Shown here: in pieces, positions 41,727-42,991 of the stretch
Position numbering within the stretch: position 1 is the stretch's first letter
Layout of the letters: the number at the start of each line of letters is the position of its first letter
Assembly: GCF_900188165.1 (NCBI RefSeq)
Contig: NZ_FZOS01000030.1
Location: forward strand, 1 to 42,991
Length of the DNA stretch: 42,991 bases
Reading direction: 5' to 3'
From: Edaphosphingomonas laterariae
GTDB lineage: Bacteria; Pseudomonadota; Alphaproteobacteria; Sphingomonadales; Sphingomonadaceae
The notes under the pieces: model-generated
Database searches by the model: none
What the model was told of the DNA's origin: nothing
Seen by the model: the letters and a program-made list of their open reading frames with translations, nothing else
Position numbers and translations under genes: made by a program

Positions 41727-42585
41727 AGCGTCGGCGGCGGGCAGGATCGAACGATCGGCTCATGCCTGCAAGGAACAGCCCGGCGATCGCGACGATCGTT
41801 CCGGCAACGGCCATGAACAGCGGAATATTGTAAAGTTCGTCATTCCGTTCGCGCAGCAGGAAACCGATTGCGGCGCAGGCCGACGCCAGGCCGGTGCCGA
41901 TCAGCCCGAACCGGATTCGCGATTTCCAGAAGCCGGGGCGGACGATCACTTCGTGACGCTGCACCGCCTGATAATGGCCGAGCACCCTTTCGGCGGCATG
42001 CGTCGCATCCGATGATACGGGCACGCGCAACGTGCTGTGGATCCGCCGGAACCGTACCGTGTTGGTGCTGCTACCCGTCGTGGTGACCATCCCGAATTCG
42101 ATCATCGGCGTGGTCGAACGGATCATCGCGACATCGCTGAAATGGTTGAGCCCCGTGCTCGCCAACCCGAAATAACGATCGCCGATCAGCACGCCATCCT
42201 GCGAGAAAAGCACCTGCACGCCGCCGGGCGGGGAGGTCCGCAGGGGGCGATAGTCGTTCTCGCGACTGCCTTTGCTGACGAAATTGCCGTCGATTTCGCG
42301 AAACCGATCATAGTCGGCGGGCGATACCGTCCAGCCGGCGAACTTCGTTTCACCCGCCTCCAGCCGGGCGATGATGCGATAACCCCAGAGGAAGTTGAGG
42401 CCCAAGATCAGGCTGAGGAAGAAGATGACCGCGCCGAAGCCGATCCGGGCGGCGGTGCTCCCCGTTTCATGGCCCATAGCGATCATGTCGTAGATGCCCG
42501 TGACGATCGCGATCGCGCTGGCGATGACGAGGATCAGGCAGATGATGACATTGCGTCCGGTATTGCGCGCGCCCCGACTTTGCAT
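41725..42585 (-). CDS. Unidentified membrane protein with four helices
   Basis: A 286-residue protein with two N-terminal membrane helices (about residues 14-35: NVIICLILVIASAIAIVTGI; and about 47-70) and two near the C-terminus (about 225-245 and 257-277), separated by a soluble region of about 150 residues (SPADYDRFREIDGNFVSKG, then VLIGDRYFGL). The ATG at 42585 follows a long G-run; the frame is open further upstream and a second ATG at 42625 is possible. I do not recognise the family. It ends in an Arg-rich tail (DPARRRR). It is convergent with the SnoaL-like gene. No functional claim can be made. Confidence 0.7.
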   Translation of the reverse strand: MQSRGARNTGRNVIICLILVIASAIAIVTGIYDMIAMGHETGSTAARIGFGAVIFFLSLILGLNFLWGYRIIARLEAGETKFAGWTVSPADYDRFREIDGNFVSKGSRENDYRPLRTSPPGGVQVLFSQDGVLIGDRYFGLASTGLNHFSDVAMIRSTTPMIEFGMVTTTGSSTNTVRFRRIHSTLRVPVSSDATHAAERVLGHYQAVQRHEVIVRPGFWKSRIRFGLIGTGLASACAAIGFLLRERNDELYNIPLFMAVAGTIVAIAGLFLAGMSRSFDPARRRR

Positions 42586-42862
42586 GGCCGCCCCCCCGCT
42601 GTGCACGATTGCGCAATACATCATTTTCGGGGGTGGAATCCATCGTGACGACTTCGCGACGGTGCTTCGAAAGCCATGGCAGGCGATCGGGACCAAATAG
42701 CCGCGCGCATCGGCTGCAGAGTCCTTCCCTGAGAAAAATGGCCCCATCGGCCATGCCGCGCGGCCTTGTTCGGCGTGGCGTGCTGTGATGCCTTGGCCGG
42801 GATAATGGCACGCGGCCCATGAGGCCGGTGCTTCCATAAGCCTTAAGCCTCGGGGGGATCAG
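42586..42862. other. Intergenic region, nothing specific seen
   Basis: I see no gene, RNA or repeat here. It must contain the promoter of the minus-strand membrane protein and perhaps that of the interrupted plus-strand gene starting at 42863. Near its right end there is a CTTCCATAAGCCTTAAGC stretch of unknown meaning. Confidence 0.4.
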
Positions 42863-42898
42863 ATGAAAACACGTCACACGGCTGCCGTGCTGATGACT
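42863..42898 (+). pseudogene. Start of a gene cut off by the right-hand IS element
   Basis: A G-rich ribosome-binding stretch (GGGGGG at 42852-42857) precedes ATG and the codons MKTRHTAAVLMT, which look like the start of a signal peptide. The frame then enters the insertion sequence at the TA target (42898-42899) and reads to a stop inside it. The rest of the gene should lie beyond the other end of the element, outside the window. The product is unknown. Confidence 0.35.
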
Positions 42899-42991
42899 AG
42901 GCCACGTGGACAAAGGGTAGCCACAGCAATGCTGATGCGAGGCTGACGAAGCCGAGATAGGAGCTTTTGCTTTTGTCGTAGCGGGTGGCGA
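42897..42991 (-). CDS. IS5-family transposase, C-terminal end of a second element
   Basis: The last 31 codons of a transposase read IATRYDKSKSSYLGFVSLAS and then ALLWLPFVHVA before a TAG stop. The IATRYDK motif and the position of the stop at the element end match the IS5 family. The sequence differs clearly from the element at 99-949 (IATRYDKTALSFASFLNLAA), so this is a different IS. The gene continues past the right edge of the window. Its orientation is the same as that of the left element. Confidence 0.85.
   Translation of the reverse strand, partial: ATRYDKSKSSYLGFVSLASALLWLPFVHVA
42900..42991 (-). mobile_element. Second IS5-family element, left end only
   Basis: The element begins right after the TA at 42898-42899. 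Its end CTAGGCCACGTGGACAAAGG resembles the left end of the first IS (CTAGGTCGCGTTGACAAAGT), in the same position relative to the transposase stop. The rest lies outside the window. Confidence 0.75.

Noticed and set aside
99-42991. Composite transposon carried by the two flanking IS5-family elements
   Set aside because: The two transposase ends are clearly different in sequence, and the region between holds core respiratory genes in typical order. The spacing is probably chance.

Overview
The window looks like chromosomal DNA of an aerobic, GC-rich alphaproteobacterium, most likely of the order Sphingomonadales. This is inferred from the large TonB-dependent receptor with a FecI/FecR pair, the FixLJ-FnrL-cbb3 oxygen-response set, the aromatic/steroid-type oxygenases and a P450cam-like enzyme. 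No rRNA, tRNA or CRISPR array was seen.

Layout. (1) 1-949: an IS5-family (IS427-type) insertion sequence whose transposase uses a -1 frameshift; the first bases hold the start of a gene leaving the window to the left. (2) 1029-6039: ECF sigma factor, FecR anti-sigma factor and a TonB-dependent receptor with an STN signalling domain, a complete cell-surface signalling set. (3) 6112-19437: a microaerobic respiration island: a conserved hypothetical gene, fixL-fixJ, a small Cys-rich secreted protein overlapping hemN, ompW, the tightly overlapped cytochrome cbb3 operon ccoNOQP-ccoGHIS (minus strand), and a 4Fe-4S FNR-type regulator. ccoQ, only 53 codons, is present at 15854-16015. FNR boxes lie between hemN and ompW, between ccoN and fnr, and after fnr. 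(4) 19625-24020: an operon of an extradiol dioxygenase, an HsaA-like flavin monooxygenase and a KshA-like Rieske oxygenase, preceded by a perfect FNR box at class II spacing, followed by a convergent AraC-type regulator. (5) 24021-37662: a 4,406-residue autotransporter adhesin with a c-di-GMP-I (GEMM-I) riboswitch in its leader. (6) 37732-41676: an AraC regulator divergent from a P450cam-like P450, a LuxR-type regulator and a SnoaL-like protein. (7) 41725-42991: a four-helix membrane protein, then the 3' end of a second, different IS5-family element that appears to have cut off the start of a plus-strand gene.

How it fits together. FixL (heme PAS) and FixJ probably report oxygen to the FNR-type regulator, which would control hemN, ompW, the high-affinity oxidase and, unexpectedly, the ring-cleaving oxygenase operon. 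Next to this, c-di-GMP probably controls the giant adhesin through an RNA switch. The strongest new leads are the riboswitch-adhesin pair and the FNR box in front of an oxygen-consuming catabolic operon.
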